DNA from: Pseudomonas helmanticensis
Lineage (GTDB): Bacteria; Pseudomonadota; Gammaproteobacteria; Pseudomonadales; Pseudomonadaceae
DNA length: 64,000 nt
Assembly (NCBI RefSeq): GCF_900182985.1
Contig: NZ_FXUY01000002.1
Coordinates: forward strand, 1,289,001-1,353,000
Direction: 5' to 3'
Positions 24,699 to 34,663 of the stretch are shown in pieces. The position numbers and the translations under genes are program-made. The stretch's first letter is position 1. The number at the start of each line of letters is the position of its first letter. A model generated the notes under the pieces. The model did not search any database. It worked only from the letters and a program-made list of their open reading frames with translations, and was not told the origin of the DNA.

Positions 24699-27600
24699 AG
24701 GCGCACAAAGGCGTCTCCACGTGGTGCATCGATCACCCGGTCGCCACAATCCTGCTGACCATCGCGCTGGTGCTGGTCGGTTTGATTGCCTTCCCGCGCT
24801 TACCCATCGCCCCACTGCCGGAAGCGGAATTTCCTACGATTCAGGTGTCCGCGCAGTTGCCCGGTGCCAGCCCCGACACCATGGCTTCGTCCGTGGCCAC
24901 GCCGCTGGAGGTGCAATTCAGTGCCATCCCCGGCATGACCCAGATGACGTCGAGCAGTGCGCTGGGCTCAAGCCTTTTGACCTTGCAATTCACCCTCGAT
25001 AAAAGCATCGACACTGCCGCGCAAGAAGTCCAGGCGGCGATCAACACCGCCGCCGGCAAACTGCCCAAGGACATGCCGACGCTGCCAACGTGGAAGAAGG
25101 TCAACCCGGCCGACAGCCCGGTGCTGATCCTCAGCGTCAGCTCGACGCAAATGCCTGGCACCGAACTCAGCGACCTGGTGGAAACCCTGCTCTCGCGTCA
25201 GATCAGCCAGATCGACGGCGTAGGACAAATCAACATCACCGGTCAGCAACGTCCGGCTATCCGCGTGCAAGCCTCGGCGGACAAACTCGCGGCGATCGGC
25301 CTGACCCTCGCCGACATTCGGCTGGCGATCCAGCAGACCAGCCTCAACCTCGCCAAAGGTGCACTGTACGGCGAATCGAGCATCTCGACGCTGTCGACTA
25401 ACGACCAGTTGTTCCATCCTGAGGACTACAGCCAACTCATCGTTTCCTACAAGGATGGTGCCCCGGTTCACCTGCGCGATGTCGCCAAAGTCGTCAACGG
25501 TTCGGAAGATGCCTACGTGCAAGCGTGGGCCGGCGATCAACCCGGTGTGAACCTGGTGATCTCGCGCCAGCCCGGCGCCAACATCGTCGAAACCGTCGAC
25601 CGCATTCAAGCCGCCCTCCCCGGCCTCGAAGCAATGTTGCCGGCCTCGGTGCAAGTGAAAACCCTGATCGACCGCACACAAACCATTCGCGCTTCGCTGC
25701 ATGAAGTCGAAATCACCCTGATGATCGCGATTCTGCTGGTGGTCGCGGTCATGGCGCTGTTCCTGCGCCAGCTGTCGGCGACCCTGATTGTCTCGGCGGT
25801 GCTCGGCGTGTCGTTGATCGCCAGTTTCGCCCTGATGTACATCCTCGGTTTCAGCCTGAACAACCTGACGCTGGTGGCGATCGTTGTCGCGGTCGGCTTC
25901 GTGGTCGACGATGCGATTGTGGTGGTGGAAAACATCCACCGCCATCTGGAAGCCGGCGACGATATGCGCGAGGCCGCGATCAAAGGCGCGGGCGAGATCG
26001 GTTTCACCGTGGTCTCGATCAGCTTCTCGCTGGTGGCAGCGTTCATTCCGCTGCTATTCATGGGCGGCGTGGTCGGGCGACTGTTCAAGGAGTTCGCCCT
26101 GACCGCGACCTCGACCATCATGATTTCCGTGGTAGTTTCGCTGACTCTCGCGCCGACGCTGGCGGCGCTGTTCATGCGCAAACCGGTGCACCACGCCCAC
26201 GACAAACCGGGTTTCAGCGAACGCCTGCTCGGCTGGTACGAAAAAGGCCTGCGCCGCGCCCTCGCCCATCAGAAATTGATGATCGGCGTATTCGGTTTAT
26301 CGCTGGCAATGGCCATCGGCGGTTACATCTTTATCCCGAAAGGTTTCTTCCCGATTCAGGACACCGGTTTCGTCCTCGGCACCACCGAGGCCGCTGCGGA
26401 TATTTCCTACGGCGACATGGTAAAAAAACACTTGGCGATGGCCGAAATCGTCGCAGCCGATCCGGCGGTGCAGGCGTTTTCCCACTCGGTCGGCGTGTCC
26501 GGCAGTAACCAGACCATCGCCAACGGCCGTTTCTGGATTGCCCTGAAAAAACGCGGCGACCGTGATGTCAGCGCCAGTCAGTTCATCGACCGCATCCGTC
26601 CGCAATTGATGAAAGTCCCCGGCATCGTCCTTTATCTACGCGCCGGGCAAGACATCAACCTCAGCTCCGGGCCGAGCCGTGCGCAGTACCAATACGTACT
26701 GAAGAGCAACGACGGCGCGACTCTCGCTACCTGGACGCAACGCCTCACGGAAAAACTGCGCAGCAACCCGGCGTTCCGCGACATTTCCAACGACTTGCAA
26801 CTGGGCGGCAGCATCACCCACATCAGCATCGATCGCAGCGCCGCCGCACGTTTCGGCCTGACCGCGAGCGATGTCGACGAGGCGTTGTACGATGCGTTTG
26901 GCCAACGGCAGATCAATGAATTCCAGACCCAGGTCAACCAGTACAACGTGATTCTGGAGCTGGACACCAAGCAGCGCGGCAAAGCCGAAAGCCTCAACTA
27001 CTTCTACCTGCGCTCGCCGCTGAGTGGCGAGATGGTGCCGCTGTCAGCACTGGCCAAATTCGACGCACCGACCATTGGCCCGTTGTCGATTGCCCACGAC
27101 GGCATGTTCCCGGCGGCCAACCTGTCGTTCAACCTCGCACCCGGCGTGGCGTTGGGTGATGCGGTGATTTTGCTCAATCAGGCCAAGGCCGAGATCGGCA
27201 TGCCCACCGCCATCAGTGGCAATTTCCAGGGCGCGGCGCAGGCGTTCCAGAGTTCGCTGGCCAGTCAGCCATGGCTGATTCTTGCGGCGCTGGTGGCGGT
27301 GTACATCATTCTCGGTGTGCTTTATGAAAGCTTCGTGCACCCGCTGACGATCATCTCGACGCTGCCGGCGGCAGGCTTGGGTGCGGTGATCATGCTGTGG
27401 ATCTGCGGCCAGGATTTCTCAATCATGGCGTTGATCGGCCTGGTGTTGCTGATCGGTATCGTCAAGAAGAACGGCATCCTGATGATCGACTTCGCCCTGG
27501 AGGCGCAGCGTCATCGAGGCCTGTCGCCGCAGGAGGCGATTTTCGAGGCGTGCATCACGCGGTTCCGGCCAATCATCATGACCACCCTCGCCGCCCTGCT

Positions 27601-27796
27601 CGGCGCACTGCCGCTGATGCTCGGCTACGGCACCGGCGCCGAACTGCGCCAGCCGCTGGGGATCGCGGTGGTCGGCGGTTTGCTGGTCAGCCAGATGCTG
27701 ACGTTGTTTACCACTCCGGTCATATACTTGTGGCTTGAGCGGCTGTTCCACAGGCCCAAACCAGCGCCCGCAGCGGCGTTGGCGACCACAGACTGA
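24695..27796 (+). CDS. RND efflux pump, HAE1 (drug) type
   Basis: A 1033-residue proton-driven inner-membrane pump with the 12-helix RND layout and two large periplasmic loops. Helix 4 carries the proton-relay aspartate pair in GFVVDDAIVVVENIHRH, and helix 10 the lysine in GIVKKNGILMIDFAL. The DD pair in helix 4 is typical of the drug-exporting HAE1 group; metal pumps of the HME group have DG there. It most resembles MdtB/C- or MuxB-like single pumps. It stands between its adaptor gene and a two-component system (9 bp gap), which probably controls it. Confidence 0.94.
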   Translation: MKAHKGVSTWCIDHPVATILLTIALVLVGLIAFPRLPIAPLPEAEFPTIQVSAQLPGASPDTMASSVATPLEVQFSAIPGMTQMTSSSALGSSLLTLQFTLDKSIDTAAQEVQAAINTAAGKLPKDMPTLPTWKKVNPADSPVLILSVSSTQMPGTELSDLVETLLSRQISQIDGVGQINITGQQRPAIRVQASADKLAAIGLTLADIRLAIQQTSLNLAKGALYGESSISTLSTNDQLFHPEDYSQLIVSYKDGAPVHLRDVAKVVNGSEDAYVQAWAGDQPGVNLVISRQPGANIVETVDRIQAALPGLEAMLPASVQVKTLIDRTQTIRASLHEVEITLMIAILLVVAVMALFLRQLSATLIVSAVLGVSLIASFALMYILGFSLNNLTLVAIVVAVGFVVDDAIVVVENIHRHLEAGDDMREAAIKGAGEIGFTVVSISFSLVAAFIPLLFMGGVVGRLFKEFALTATSTIMISVVVSLTLAPTLAALFMRKPVHHAHDKPGFSERLLGWYEKGLRRALAHQKLMIGVFGLSLAMAIGGYIFIPKGFFPIQDTGFVLGTTEAAADISYGDMVKKHLAMAEIVAADPAVQAFSHSVGVSGSNQTIANGRFWIALKKRGDRDVSASQFIDRIRPQLMKVPGIVLYLRAGQDINLSSGPSRAQYQYVLKSNDGATLATWTQRLTEKLRSNPAFRDISNDLQLGGSITHISIDRSAAARFGLTASDVDEALYDAFGQRQINEFQTQVNQYNVILELDTKQRGKAESLNYFYLRSPLSGEMVPLSALAKFDAPTIGPLSIAHDGMFPAANLSFNLAPGVALGDAVILLNQAKAEIGMPTAISGNFQGAAQAFQSSLASQPWLILAALVAVYIILGVLYESFVHPLTIISTLPAAGLGAVIMLWICGQDFSIMALIGLVLLIGIVKKNGILMIDFALEAQRHRGLSPQEAIFEACITRFRPIIMTTLAALLGALPLMLGYGTGAELRQPLGIAVVGGLLVSQMLTLFTTPVIYLWLERLFHRPKPAPAAALATTD

Positions 27797-27805
27797 GGCA
27801 GGGTC

Positions 27806-28483
27806 ATGCGCGTTCTGATTATCGAAGACGAGGAAAAAACTGCGGACTATCTGCACCGCGGTCTGACGGAACAGGGTTACACCGTGGATCTGGCCCGCGA
27901 CGGCGTCGAGGGTCTGCATCTGGCGCTGGAAAGCGACTACGCGGTGATCGTCCTCGACGTCATGTTGCCGGGCCTCGATGGCTTCGGCGTGCTGCGCGCA
28001 TTGCGTGCGCGCAAGCAGACCCCGGTGATCATGCTCACCGCCCGCGAGCGCGTTGAAGACCGCATCAAAGGCCTGCGCGACGGTGCCGACGACTACCTCG
28101 GAAAACCGTTTTCCTTCCTCGAACTGGTCGCACGTTTGCAAGCCCTGACCCGGCGCAGTGGCGGCCATGAACCGGTGCAGGTGAGCATCGCCGATCTGTG
28201 GATAGATTTGATCAGCCGCAAGGCCACCCGCGCCGGCACGCGGCTTGACCTGACCGCCAAAGAGTTTTCGCTGCTCAGCGTGCTGGCTCGCCGGCAAGGT
28301 GAAATCCTCTCGAAAACCGCGATTGCCGAGATGGTCTGGGACATCAATTTCGACAGTGACGCCAATGTCGTCGAAGTCGCGATCAAACGCCTGCGCGCCA
28401 AGCTCGACGGGCCGTTCGACGAAAAACTGCTGCACACCATTCGCGGCATGGGTTATGTGCTGGAGAGCCGTGGTGTCCAGTAA
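27806..28483 (+). CDS. OmpR-family response regulator (heavy-metal-type clade)
   Basis: A 225-residue response regulator with acidic residues EDE (7-9), phospho-acceptor D51 in VIVLDVMLPGLDG and a lysine in GKPFSFLEL. The C-terminal winged helix (LTAKEFSLLSVLARRQGEILSKT ... VEVAIKRLRAKLD) is characteristic of the CopR/CusR/IrlR group, usually linked to copper, silver or other metals. It lies 9 bp after the RND pump gene and overlaps the kinase gene by 11 bp, so the four genes form one operon. The signal is not known. Confidence 0.93.
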   Translation: MRVLIIEDEEKTADYLHRGLTEQGYTVDLARDGVEGLHLALESDYAVIVLDVMLPGLDGFGVLRALRARKQTPVIMLTARERVEDRIKGLRDGADDYLGKPFSFLELVARLQALTRRSGGHEPVQVSIADLWIDLISRKATRAGTRLDLTAKEFSLLSVLARRQGEILSKTAIAEMVWDINFDSDANVVEVAIKRLRAKLDGPFDEKLLHTIRGMGYVLESRGVQ

Positions 28484-29837
28484 TTCGATTGCCCTGCGCT
28501 TGAGCGGCATGTTCACGCTGGTGGCGCTGCTGGTGTTTCTGTTGATCGGCGGCGCGTTGTATCAACAGGTCGACAAAGGTTTGGGGTTGCTGCCGGAAGC
28601 CGAGCTGGATGCGCGTTACAGCGTGCTCGAATCGGCGCTCAATCGCTTCGGCACGCCGGAGCATTGGCTGAAGATCAACGCCAAGTTGAAGCTGCTCGGC
28701 GAAGAGGACAAGCGCATTCGTTTCTGGGTGGTCAGTGGCGATCCGGGTTACGAATACGGTCAGCCGGATGCGGCGATTCGTGCGTTCGCCCAAGGCCCGC
28801 CAGGCATGCACGACATGCAGGTGGCCGACCATGCTTATCCGCTGAAAGTGCTGTTGACCGAGTTGCCGGCCAAGGATCAGCGCCCGCCGCTGCGCTTCAT
28901 GATCGGCATCGATACCGAGACCTTTCACGAGACCCAGCACAACTTGCTGATCGCGCTGATCGGGCTGGCGATTGTCGGTGTGTTGATGGCTTCGGCACTG
29001 GGTTATTGGGTGGCGCGGATCGGCCTCAAGCCGCTGATCAAACTGTCCCACGAAGCGCAACGACTGGCACCGCCGCTCAGGGCCGGGCGCTTGCGTTTGT
29101 CGCCGCTGCCGCCGGAGCTGGAGCAGTTTGTCGACTCGTTCAATTCGACGCTGGAGCGGGTCGAACAGGCTTACTCGCGGCTGGAATCGTTCAACGCCGA
29201 CGTCGCTCATGAATTGCGTTCGCCGCTGACCAACCTCATCGGCCAGACGCAAGTGGCTCTGACCCGTGGGCGCTCTGCCGAACATTATTTCGAAGTGCTG
29301 CAATCCAATCTTGAGGAGCTGGAACGGCTGCGTTCGATCATCAATGACATGCTGTTTCTCGCCAGTGCGGATCAGGGCAACAAGGCGACCAAACTCACCT
29401 CGACTTCGCTGGCCGATGAGGTGGCGACGACGCTGGAGTATCTCGATTTCATCCTCGAAGACGCGCAGGTTGAGGTGCAGGTCAGCGGTGATGCGCAGGT
29501 GCAGATCGAGGTCGCGCATTTGCGCCGGGCGTTGATCAATTTGCTCAGCAACGCGGTGCAGCACACCGGGGCGGGTCAGGTGATCGAGGTGCGGATCGAG
29601 GTGGAAGAGCATCAAGTCAGCATCGGCGTGGCCAACCCGGGTTCGCCGATTGCCAGCGAGCATTTGCCACGCTTGTTCGAGCGCTTTTATCGGGTTGATG
29701 CGTCGCGCAGCAACAGTGGCAATAACCATGGGTTGGGGTTGGCGATCGTTAAGGCGATTGCGCTGATGCATGGCGGGGATGTGTTTGTGCGCAGTGATCG
29801 GGGGATGAATACCTTCGGGATTTATTTGCCGGTTTGA
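28473..29837 (+). CDS. Heavy-metal-type sensor histidine kinase
   Basis: A 454-residue kinase of the CopS/CusS/IrlS group. Two membrane helices (about 12-32 and 158-178) flank a periplasmic sensor, then come HAMP, the phospho-acceptor box FNADVAHELRSPLTNLIGQ and an ATP-binding domain (NLLSNAVQHT, FERFYRVDASR, GLGLAIVKAIALMHGG). I chose GTG 28473, which gives VSSNSIALRLSGMF, the usual start of this group; it overlaps the regulator stop. The frame stays open upstream but only in the shadow of the regulator. It ends 8 bp before a composite palindromic repeat. Confidence 0.9.
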   Translation: MSSNSIALRLSGMFTLVALLVFLLIGGALYQQVDKGLGLLPEAELDARYSVLESALNRFGTPEHWLKINAKLKLLGEEDKRIRFWVVSGDPGYEYGQPDAAIRAFAQGPPGMHDMQVADHAYPLKVLLTELPAKDQRPPLRFMIGIDTETFHETQHNLLIALIGLAIVGVLMASALGYWVARIGLKPLIKLSHEAQRLAPPLRAGRLRLSPLPPELEQFVDSFNSTLERVEQAYSRLESFNADVAHELRSPLTNLIGQTQVALTRGRSAEHYFEVLQSNLEELERLRSIINDMLFLASADQGNKATKLTSTSLADEVATTLEYLDFILEDAQVEVQVSGDAQVQIEVAHLRRALINLLSNAVQHTGAGQVIEVRIEVEEHQVSIGVANPGSPIASEHLPRLFERFYRVDASRSNSGNNHGLGLAIVKAIALMHGGDVFVRSDRGMNTFGIYLPV

Positions 29838-29845
29838 AGCAGATC

Positions 29846-30026
29846 AACAGATCGCAGCCTTCGGCAGCTCCTACAGGTGACGATCGTTCCCAGGCTCTGC
29901 GTGGGAATGTATCCAGTGACGCTCTGCGTCACAGGGACGCGGAGCGTCCCGGGCGGCGTTCCCACGCAAAGCGTGGGAACGATCAACTTTCCCCCTGTAG
30001 GAGCTGCCGAAGGCTGCGATCTTTGC
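29846..30026. repeat. Palindromic repeat (family A) split by a second repeat
   Basis: The outer arms (29846-29876, with AGATCGCAGCCTTCGGCAGC, and 29996-30026) are the family A palindrome. Instead of the usual loop of 12-20 bases they enclose about 120 bases that contain another inverted repeat (listed separately). The copy follows the kinase stop by 8 bp. Confidence 0.88.
29883..29983. repeat. Inner inverted repeat (family C) inside a family A palindrome
   Basis: The ends GATCGTTCCCAGGCTCTGCG (from 29882) and CGTTCCCACGCAAAGCGTGGGAACGATC (to 29984) are inverted copies. Between them is a second hairpin, GACGCTCTGCGTCACAGGGA paired with GACGCGGAGCGTCCC. This GTTCCCACGC-type motif is a distinct, widespread pseudomonad intergenic repeat. 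Confidence 0.85.
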
Positions 30027-30131
30027 TTTTGCTGTAACAGTCATTTATGAAAATCGAGCTGTTTCCCATCGCCCGGCAACCTTATCTTTGCCCGCACCAA
30101 ACAGCACTCGCCAAGCGAGAAGGTTTTCCAG

Positions 30132-30353
30132 ATGTCCAACAGTATGGGTATTGCCAGCGCTTTCGTTTTGTCCTCATTGATCCTGTCGCCGATGGCGATG
30201 GCTGAAGAATCGCAGTCGTTCGTGGCGCAAAATGTCGCTCGCGCTCAGGCATTCGATCAGCATCAGGCCGAAGTGATGGCCAAGGCGCAAGACGCCACAC
30301 AAGCCCCGCAGGCAGCAACTTCCCAGGCTCAAGCATCCGAGAAAGACAGCTGA
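30132..30353 (+). CDS. Small exported protein, 73 residues, unknown function
   Basis: A signal peptide (MSNSMGIASAFVLSSLILSP followed by MAMA, cleavage near residue 24) precedes a mature part of about 50 residues rich in Ala and Gln, with no cysteine. It has a helical look (EESQSFVAQNVARAQAFDQH, then QAEVMAKAQDATQ). ATG 30132 is preceded by a modest purine-rich stretch. No family is recognised. A good terminator lies 70 bp downstream, so it is probably its own unit. It could be a small periplasmic stress protein, but nothing proves this. Confidence 0.6.
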   Translation: MSNSMGIASAFVLSSLILSPMAMAEESQSFVAQNVARAQAFDQHQAEVMAKAQDATQAPQAATSQAQASEKDS

Positions 30354-30421
30354 GTCGCGCTCCGCGCCAACGTTTCCCTCGACGCGGTTGTTTGGCTCTT
30401 CCCGTTCAACCGTCGTCATTC

Positions 30422-30450
30422 CAGGCCGCTGCCTTTCAGCGGCCTTTTTT
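30422..30450 (+). terminator. Rho-independent terminator
   Basis: The stem GGCCGCT/AGCGGCC with a seven-base loop is followed by six T. It separates the small exported protein gene from the OprD-type porin gene. Confidence 0.85.
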
Positions 30451-30550
30451 CGTTGTGGTCTGAAAGCCGTTTGGTTCGTCTGTAACAACAAGAAACATCG
30501 AGCGCCTCAAAATATAGAGGCGCCAGTTGACCCAAGGAGCTCCATCGCAC

Positions 30551-31867
30551 GTGCGTTACCCAGTCCGCTTCACCCCGCTGTTCATTGCAATTGCCGCAAC
30601 GATTGCCCCCGCGGCCCACGCCGACGAACCCGCCAAAGAAGGCTTCGTCGAAGGTTCGAGCCTCAACCTCAACGCCCGTAACTACTACATGAATCGCAAC
30701 CGCTTGCAGAAAGCGGACGACAACATCGAGTGGGGCCAGGGCTTTCTCGGCATCTTCAAGTCGGGTTACACCGAAGGCACGGTCGGCTTCGGTATCGATG
30801 CCCACGCCATGCTCGGGCTGAAACTCGACGGCGGTGGCGGCACGGACGGCTCAAGCATCTTGCCGGTCCGAGAGAATGGCGGCAAAGCACCGGGGGCTTT
30901 CTCAACAGCCGGTGGCACGCTGAAAATGCGCGCATTCGATACCGAATTGAAGGCCGGTGATCTGTTCCTCACCAATCCGGTGATTGCCGGCGGTGACAGT
31001 CGCATGCTGCCGCAGACTTTTCGCGGCGTCAGCCTGACCAATCACAGCTTCGACGGCTGGCTGATCGAAGGTGGCCAGGCCAGTTTCACCAAGCCGTACA
31101 ACCAGAGCGGTCACAAACGTATCGGCACGTCCTACGGCACGCTGGCCGATGGCGACGAGAGCCAGCACCTGAACTGGGCCGGTGTCGCATGGAGCGGTGT
31201 CGAAGGCTTGACCAGCAGTCTTTATGCCTCCGAGCTCAAGGATATCTGGAACCAGTACTACTACGACCTCGACTACACCTGGCAGTTGAACGATCTGGTC
31301 AGCCTCAACCCGGGCCTGCACTTCTATCACACGCAAGATACCGGCGATGCGCTGATCGGCGACATCGACAACAACACCTATAGCCTGCATTTCACCGTGG
31401 GTGTCGGTAGCCACAGCGTCACCGCCGCGTATCAGCGGGTCAACGGCAATACGCCGTTCGACTACATCAGTCAGGGCGACAGCGTTTACCTCGACAACTC
31501 GCAGCAATACTCGGACTTCAACGGCCCGAACGAACGCTCGTGGAAGCTCAAGTACGCCTATGACTTTGCCGGTGTCGGCGTGCCGGGTCTGACCTCGGCG
31601 GTGTCGTACTCGCGCGGCACGGTGGACCTGACCAAGGTTGACCCGGACAGCAAGGGTTACGCCAACTGGTACAGCGCTGAAGGTCGCAACGCCAAGCATT
31701 GGGAACGCGATCTGGATCTCAAATATGTCGTGCAAAGCGGCCAGGCCAAAGATCTTGCGGTACGCCTGCAATGGGCGACCAACCGTAGCGGCAACGGCTA
31801 TGGTGCGATTGATACAGACACCGATGAATACCGCGTAATCATCGACTACCCGATCAACGTCTTCTAA
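30551..31867 (+). CDS. OprD-family outer-membrane porin
   Basis: A 438-residue substrate-selective porin of the OprD/OpdK family, which takes up basic amino acids, small peptides or carboxylates. The signal peptide ends in APAAHA (about 25). The mature start [26 protein letters not shown] is a standard OprD opening, with strands such as [17 protein letters not shown] and the terminal [12 protein letters not shown] ending in Phe, as outer-membrane beta-barrels need. I chose GTG 30551 because AAGGAG lies 11 bases before it; the TTG at 30527 lies upstream of that ribosome site. No catabolic genes adjoin it, so the substrate is open. Confidence 0.92.
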   Translation: MRYPVRFTPLFIAIAATIAPAAHADEPAKEGFVEGSSLNLNARNYYMNRNRLQKADDNIEWGQGFLGIFKSGYTEGTVGFGIDAHAMLGLKLDGGGGTDGSSILPVRENGGKAPGAFSTAGGTLKMRAFDTELKAGDLFLTNPVIAGGDSRMLPQTFRGVSLTNHSFDGWLIEGGQASFTKPYNQSGHKRIGTSYGTLADGDESQHLNWAGVAWSGVEGLTSSLYASELKDIWNQYYYDLDYTWQLNDLVSLNPGLHFYHTQDTGDALIGDIDNNTYSLHFTVGVGSHSVTAAYQRVNGNTPFDYISQGDSVYLDNSQQYSDFNGPNERSWKLKYAYDFAGVGVPGLTSAVSYSRGTVDLTKVDPDSKGYANWYSAEGRNAKHWERDLDLKYVVQSGQAKDLAVRLQWATNRSGNGYGAIDTDTDEYRVIIDYPINVF

Positions 31868-31874
31868 GATCAAC

Positions 31875-31954
31875 GTAGGAGCTGCCGGAGGCTGCGATCT
31901 TTGATCTTGATTTTAAAAACAAGATCAAAGATCGCAGCCTCCGGCAGCTCCTAC
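31875..31954. repeat. Palindromic repeat (family A), inverted orientation
   Basis: Perfectly complementary 34-base arms (31875-31908 and 31921-31954) surround a 12-base loop. The arm order is reversed compared with the copies at 20958 and 33496: it opens with GTAGGAGCTGCCGGAGGCTG. It begins 7 bp after the porin stop codon. Confidence 0.93.
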
Positions 31955-31986
31955 GCTTATAAGATCCTCCCAACCGACGCCCAATC

Positions 31987-33492
31987 ATGATCGCGAGCCG
32001 TACCCCACCCGTTGCGGGCAAGACCGGACGCCCCGAACTGCTGCTGATCTGCGGCAGTTCACTGACCGTGATCGCGATTTTATGCATCGTCACTTTCCTG
32101 CTGATCCGCGAGCACGCCAACGCTCGGGAATCGGCCACCCGCAGCGCCACCACCATTGCTCAACTGATTGATGCCGACGTACTGCGCACCGTCGAACTGT
32201 ACGACCTGACCCTGCAAGGCCTGATCGCCGCCGCCCAGCGCGATGACCTGCAAAACGTCTCGCCGCAGATACGCCATCTGGCGCTGTTCGACCGTTCCAC
32301 CACGGCGCGCTTCAAGGGCGACATCCTCTTGCTCGACAAGCACGGAGACGTGGTCGCCGACTCTTCACGGGTCGAAGCGAAACCGGGCAATTTCGCCGAC
32401 CGCGACTACTTCCTCGCCCACGCCTTCAACCGCGACATTGGCATGTTCATCAGCCGTCCGTTCAAGACCCGTTGCGATTGTGATGAAGCCAATCAATGGC
32501 GAATCAGTTTCAGCCGGCGGATTTCCTCGGACACCGGCGAATTCACCGGGGTGGCCGTGGCGTCGATGAAACTCGACTACTTCGATCAGTTGTTCAACAG
32601 CCTCGACATCGGCAAAGGCAGCACGCTGAACATCATCGATAACGACGGCGTGCTGCTGGCGCAGAAGCCTTATCTGCAAAGCGACTCCATCGGCAAGAGC
32701 TTCGGCAACCGGCCCAACGTCATACGAATCCTGCGCGACAAGGACGGCAACGGCAGTTTCACCAGTACTTCGAGCATGGATCAGCAGCAGCGCCTTTATA
32801 CCTATTCACGGGTCGGCAATTTGCCGCTGACGGTGATGGTTGCGCTGTCCAGCGATGAGGTGTTCGCCACCTGGCGCCGTACAGCGATCCTGATCAGCGG
32901 CGCTACCGGCGTGTTGTGCATTGGTTTGCTGTGGCTGACCTGGCTGCTGGCTCGCGAGTTGCGTTTGCGCCAACGGGCCGAGCGCGAACTGGCGCAACTG
33001 GCCGCGACCGATGCGCTGACCGGTGTCGCCAATCGTCGGATGCTTGATCAATCGCTGCGCCACGAGTGGTTTCGCGCGCAGCGTTCGGGGCAGCCGATGT
33101 CAGTGATGATGATCGATGCCGACCACTTCAAGGCGTTCAATGACCGGCATGGGCATCAGTCCGGGGATCAGGCGCTGCGGGAGTTGGCCAAGGTCATTTC
33201 GGCGAATGTACGGCGACCGGCGGATCTGGTCGCGCGTTATGGTGGCGAAGAGTTTTCGGTGATTCTGGCCGAGACCGACAGCCATGGCGCGCAGCAGATT
33301 GCCGAGCATACTCGTGAGGCGGTTGAGCAGTTGCCGTGGGTTGCAGGGGCTGATCGACCGATGACGGTGAGTATTGGAATCGCGACGTGGACGCCGGCGA
33401 GTGAGATGACGCTGGAGCAGTTGTTGTTTGTGGCTGACAAAGCGTTGTATCAGGCCAAGGACAACGGGCGAAATCGTGTCGTCAGTTCTTAA
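31987..33492 (+). CDS. Membrane diguanylate cyclase with periplasmic sensor
   Basis: A 501-residue enzyme that should make cyclic di-GMP. A membrane helix (about 18-42) and a second (about 297-320) enclose a dCACHE-like periplasmic sensor of about 250 residues. The GGDEF domain (about 335-500) has the active motif GGEEF (419-423) with the product-inhibition site RPAD (410-413) five residues before it, so activity and feedback control are expected. Other conserved parts are TDALTGVANRRMLDQ and DADHFKAFNDRHGH. It is monocistronic, between two palindromic repeats, and convergent with lpxC. Confidence 0.94.
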   Translation: MIASRTPPVAGKTGRPELLLICGSSLTVIAILCIVTFLLIREHANARESATRSATTIAQLIDADVLRTVELYDLTLQGLIAAAQRDDLQNVSPQIRHLALFDRSTTARFKGDILLLDKHGDVVADSSRVEAKPGNFADRDYFLAHAFNRDIGMFISRPFKTRCDCDEANQWRISFSRRISSDTGEFTGVAVASMKLDYFDQLFNSLDIGKGSTLNIIDNDGVLLAQKPYLQSDSIGKSFGNRPNVIRILRDKDGNGSFTSTSSMDQQQRLYTYSRVGNLPLTVMVALSSDEVFATWRRTAILISGATGVLCIGLLWLTWLLARELRLRQRAERELAQLAATDALTGVANRRMLDQSLRHEWFRAQRSGQPMSVMMIDADHFKAFNDRHGHQSGDQALRELAKVISANVRRPADLVARYGGEEFSVILAETDSHGAQQIAEHTREAVEQLPWVAGADRPMTVSIGIATWTPASEMTLEQLLFVADKALYQAKDNGRNRVVSS

Positions 33493-33495
33493 GAT

Positions 33496-33573
33496 CAAAA
33501 GATCGCAGCCTGCGGCAGCTCCTACGGGGGTATGTGATCCCATGTAGGAGCTGCCGCAGGCTGCGATCTTTTG
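33496..33573. repeat. Palindromic repeat (family A)
   Basis: The 30-base arms 33496-33525 and 33544-33573 (core AGATCGCAGCCTGCGGCAGC) are fully complementary around an 18-base loop. It begins 3 bp after the diguanylate cyclase stop. Confidence 0.93.
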
Positions 33574-33587
33574 CTTTGGAAAGGGCA

Positions 33588-33622
33588 TAAAAAAAGGCCA
33601 TCCTAGGATGGCCTTCAAAAAA
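33588..33622 (-). terminator. Terminator of lpxC and the dcw cluster
   Basis: A perfect 22-base palindrome (33594-33615, half AAGGCCATCCT) is flanked by A runs on the left and on the right. On the minus strand it ends in a T run, 18 bp after the lpxC stop. It can also stop transcripts from the convergent diguanylate cyclase gene. Confidence 0.9.
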
Positions 33623-33639
33623 CTAGAGAGGTTTTTTAC

Positions 33640-34587
<948 letters not shown>

Positions 34588-34663
34588 TCAACAAAGGCTG
34601 GCGATGATAGCAGACCATGCCTTTGCTGAACACCAATCACCTTCATAGCCCTGATACATTCCA

